Source: Agrocybe praecox (Eukaryota; Basidiomycota; Agaricomycetes; Agaricales; Agrocybaceae). Taken from it: 64,000 nucleotides of DNA. The notes beneath the pieces were generated by a model. It saw only the letters and a program-made list of their open reading frames with translations, had not been told where the DNA came from and ran no database searches. Where the stretch lies: positions 744,001-808,000 of the forward strand of contig OZ024851.1 in NCBI GenBank assembly GCA_964017145.1, read 5' to 3'. Numbering within the stretch: position 1 is the first letter of the stretch; the number at the start of each line of letters is the position of its first letter. This document shows positions 61,001 to 64,000 of this stretch, piece after piece. The position numbers and the translations under genes are program-made.

Positions 61001-62798
61001 GTCGTTTGCTAATGACGGATGTATTTTTAATTTTATTGATGGATCCACCCAAACAACACCATCATCATCGGCGCAGGTGACGAGAGCGTCGGTGTTCGGC
61101 CTCAAAAGAACTAGTTATGGTCTTGAAACGATGCGATCTGGCTAGTGGATGGTATGGCGTCGGTACATTGATTGCATTTCCCGCGTCGGTAGTCGTGCTC
61201 GCATTCAAAGTACACACTGGGGCGTTATACTCAGAGAACACACTACGTTGTTCCCAATGCTGCAGCAAGCATACTAAAAGTATGCTTGGACGATCTGTCA
61301 TCTGAGACGACCATCATTGTGTCCACAATTAACCTTCGGGCACTATAGATCATCCTACACTGTATTCCGCTTCTTCCCCCCCACAGTAGTAGAGCCAAAT
61401 GGATGGCCTCATGATCACAAGGTTTATAAATCGGCGAAGCTTACTTATATTCACTTCAAGGTCGCTATCCCACAAAGATCTGCGCTATAGATTCCTTAAA
61501 TAATTAACTTGCATGCAACTTTTGATGCTTCTCCAATCTTATCTTTCAAAGACTAGGCGTCAAAGATGTAGATTCATGTCGTCGGTTGGGGTGGTATATC
61601 AATATCATAATCAGGGACAAGCGGACTCTTTCACGGGACAAACGCCCTCTTCATCTTTTGATGCTGTGCGCATACGTATGTACTCCACTTTTAAGCCTAT
61701 CAGTTCGCATGAGCGCGATCTTCTATAAGTATGCCTGGATACGCGATAAAGTAGGAACACTTTGCTACCTGGAATATAACTCTGTGTTATCCCAAATCCA
61801 AGAGTGAACTACGAGAAATGGCAGAGTTATCATGCATGCCTTGTAGTCCAGTTGATAATATTCAGCAGAACCGCCGCCGAGGATCAGTTTCATAGTATAG
61901 TATACCATCGCCCTCAGTGTACATCACACCACTTGACCTACCGGATAATCAATGGCTGAAGAACCGGGGATTTGTACAGGTACTTACAGATGGTTGAGCC
62001 ACGCCGAGCACGCCGCACGGGAGTGACCCATTCATTGGGCCTTCGGCGTCCGGTTGACATTGCATATGTATGACAGGACAGGAATAACGATAATGCCACA
62101 CATTCCAAGAAGATAAAACGTGTTCCTTCGTTCGGGAGACACCTCAATCCGTGTGGGTCGGTGCCTCGGTGAGGGTAATATGCAAGCCTACAGATTATGG
62201 ACTCGAGAAAAGGTTGAGTTCGCTGAACACGGAACAGTAGTATCCAGTAGCGATAACTTTGCAGAAATGATTCGAAGATAAATATGCATAGACGACTTGG
62301 TCGTCGGTATGTGTCCATACTTGCATAATCGAATCACGGAGCGGAATATAGGTAGGTGGCCACAGAATAACATGCACTGCGAGAGATGAAACTGAAGCTA
62401 TTTTCTGAGCGAGATTGACACCAACAGAGAGAACTGATCTTGGGGCCTTGGATACTCATCAAATCAAGGATCACAGATTATCGAGACGGCTTCTAGCCTG
62501 TCGGACAACTGAGAGAAAAAGGAGACACAGGTTTCGACACTGTCGATCGCAGATCTGACAGTATAACTTTTACCAGTACTCTTCTTTTCGAATGGAAACT
62601 TATTCATACTAGGCTAGGTTTTAAACCCAAAGTAGCTGAATTTGTACCAGTATTTGGTATAAATGTTATTATTATTATGTAATTGTCCGTTTTGGCGCAG
62701 TCTATTTCAGTTCGTGTGGTTCAAATCTTTCCCCGACGACCTCGCGAATCGTGGACTTCGGAGGAAGAAAAAGGTCATTACTTGGGCTTTACATAGTC
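58013..62798. other. Long gene-poor stretch (about 4.8 kb)
   Basis: No reading frame here has recognisable motifs or convincing splice partners. Small open frames (58553-58804, 58960-59545, 59618-60020, 61065-61305, 61513-61807, 61938-62377) are at the length expected by chance. No TIRs, long repeats or RNA gene were noticed by eye. Confidence 0.45.
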
Positions 62799-62805
62799 TA
62801 TAAAA
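62799..62805 (+). promoter_or_regulatory. TATA box of F-box/LRR-like gene
   Basis: TATAAAA 70 bases before the ATG at 62875. Confidence 0.5.
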
Positions 62806-62874
62806 TCAGCTTCCCTCGTGGTCATCTTTCTCCAACAACATCGACTTTTATCTATCTCAGCGAAAACATTCGAA

Positions 62875-64000
62875 ATGGCCTCCTCATCATGGCATACACT
62901 TCCCTGCGAAATGAAGCTCGCTATCATTGATATTCTCCAGGAAGAGGATGTCAATACACTCTCAAAGGTTGACCAAAGGACGTATAAAGCATGTGTACCC
63001 GCAAAATTCAAGGTTTGCTTCTGGTGTGGCGATATATAAGCGCTTCTGTTGACAACTTCTCGTCTCTTTCTAGAAAGTCAAGTTGAATGACTACGAGGCT
63101 ATCGAAAGCTTCTTGGAGAACGTACCACGTCAATATCGCAGCTATATTGAAGAGCTGGATATTTCTACTCAGCATAGGTTCAATTCTACACCGGTTCTGC
63201 CACGAGTTCGAGCAGACGCAGTGATAGCTCTTCTGAGCTCCTCGTCCAGCCTCAAAGCACTCGTTATGCGAGTTTCTGGCTCTTTGGACAAGTGCATCAT
63301 CTCCGCCTTTTCCCACCTGCACAACCTAAAGCGACTTAACATTTCCAATAAAGATGATGCGCGCACGCCATTGTGAGTCTTGTTTTGTGGACGACATGTA
63401 TCTGACTAACATGGAATTCAGGAGCGAACGACTAGTTGTATCGATTGCAGCGTCAATCAAAAATCTCGAAGAGCTTTCTCTCGAGCGCATTACTCGCTCA
63501 AAGATGCATGCCCCCGAGCTTGAAGGTGTTTACCCTTGCCCACCGCTTGCGGTGAATGACGCCGACATTCCGGACCACCCTATCCTTGGCTCAGAGCTCG
63601 CGCTACCCTCCTTACTTCGCATTCCGACCCTTCGCAATTTGACAATCAGGGACACACACTTGGGCCACGAAGCCTGGACTTCAAGCCCCGTAGCGTGCCG
63701 TCTCCAGGTGCTCGATATAGGAAGCTGTTATCACGAAGACAGTGGCTTCAACACCCAGTGCACCGAGCGCATCATGGCAGCTGTAGGCCCCACCATCGAC
63801 GAGTTCAGTTTGACAGCCGCCGTCTCCGACATCGTTTTCTCCCAGCCCAGCGCCACGCCCCTTCCCAGGCTTCGCAAGTTGCACATTTCTCCTTTTTTTC
63901 CTGTAGACAGCGTCGTCGAGACAATGACCAACCTTGCTGGATCTCCTGTCGAGAAGATCAGCGTGCAGTGCTTTGAGGAGGATGTAGTTGACGTCTGTAC
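62875..64000 (+). CDS. F-box/LRR-like protein, cut by right edge
   Basis: Probable SCF adaptor. ATG 62875: ASSSWHTLPCEMKLAIIDIL, then EDVNTLSKVDQRTYKACV, an F-box-like motif. Introns at about 63013-63074 (GTTTGC...TTCTAG) and about 63375-63420 (GTGAGT...TTCAG) keep the frame. The following exons show LRR-like segments (LKALVMRVSG, LKRLNIS, LEELSLERI, LRNLTIRDTH, LQVLDIGS, LRKLHIS). The 3' end lies beyond base 64000, so length and stop are unknown. It differs from the F-box-like gene at 47517-48790 in its body and is probably not a recent duplicate. Confidence 0.75.

Overview
The window looks like nuclear DNA of a filamentous basidiomycete, most likely a plant-litter or wood-decaying Agaricomycete. 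This is inferred from dense short introns (about 45-80 nt, GT(G/A)AG...CTAAC/CTGAC...YAG), a HET-domain gene, a CBM1-tailed glucuronoyl esterase (CE15), a GT90/CAP10 glycosyltransferase, a basidiomycete-type bZIP factor and a long non-canonical G-alpha subunit. No virus, CRISPR array, rRNA or convincing tRNA was found. All coding calls below are manual spliced models made by reading across frames and checking intron phase.

Left arm (1-11.9 kb): the 5' part of a GPCR gene runs off the left edge. It is followed by an inverted pair of paralogous P-loop NTPase genes with a candidate restriction-endonuclease-like C-terminal domain (1687-4947 on plus, 8188-11406 on minus). Both copies carry reading-frame lesions. 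They flank a single-exon, intact HET-domain gene (5652-7910). This is the most 'accessory' part of the window.

Middle (11.9-27 kb): a GT90 gene with an apparent in-frame TGA, a 180-bp TIR element with TA target-site duplication, an unrecognised disordered multi-exon gene (minus), a bZIP transcription factor (minus), a roughly 3.5-kb gene-poor stretch, and the secreted CE15-CBM1 esterase.

C2H2 block (27.8-35.9 kb): two tandem, minus-strand C2H2 zinc-finger paralogues. In all 14 fingers of one class the intron falls immediately before the first zinc-binding histidine. The duplicated unit also carried the 5' end of ATP19 (ATP synthase subunit k); the right-hand ATP19 is complete and the left-hand one is a fragment.

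Right arm (36-64 kb) is mainly core and metabolic: a DUF4048-like coiled-coil protein, a TPMT-like methyltransferase, a peroxisomal ABCD half-transporter, an ORT1-like mitochondrial carrier (minus), an F-box-like protein, two tandem short-chain dehydrogenases, an RRG7-like mitochondrial protein and a G-alpha subunit (minus). A gene-poor 4.9-kb stretch follows, then an F-box/LRR-like gene cut by the right edge. The G-alpha model needs a 15-nt microexon in the P-loop and a 4-nt microexon in switch II.

Functional links: the GPCR and G-alpha genes could belong to nutrient or pheromone-type signalling, but nothing here shows they act together. The HET gene with two damaged NTPase-nuclease paralogues is the best candidate for a conflict or allorecognition locus; this is inference.
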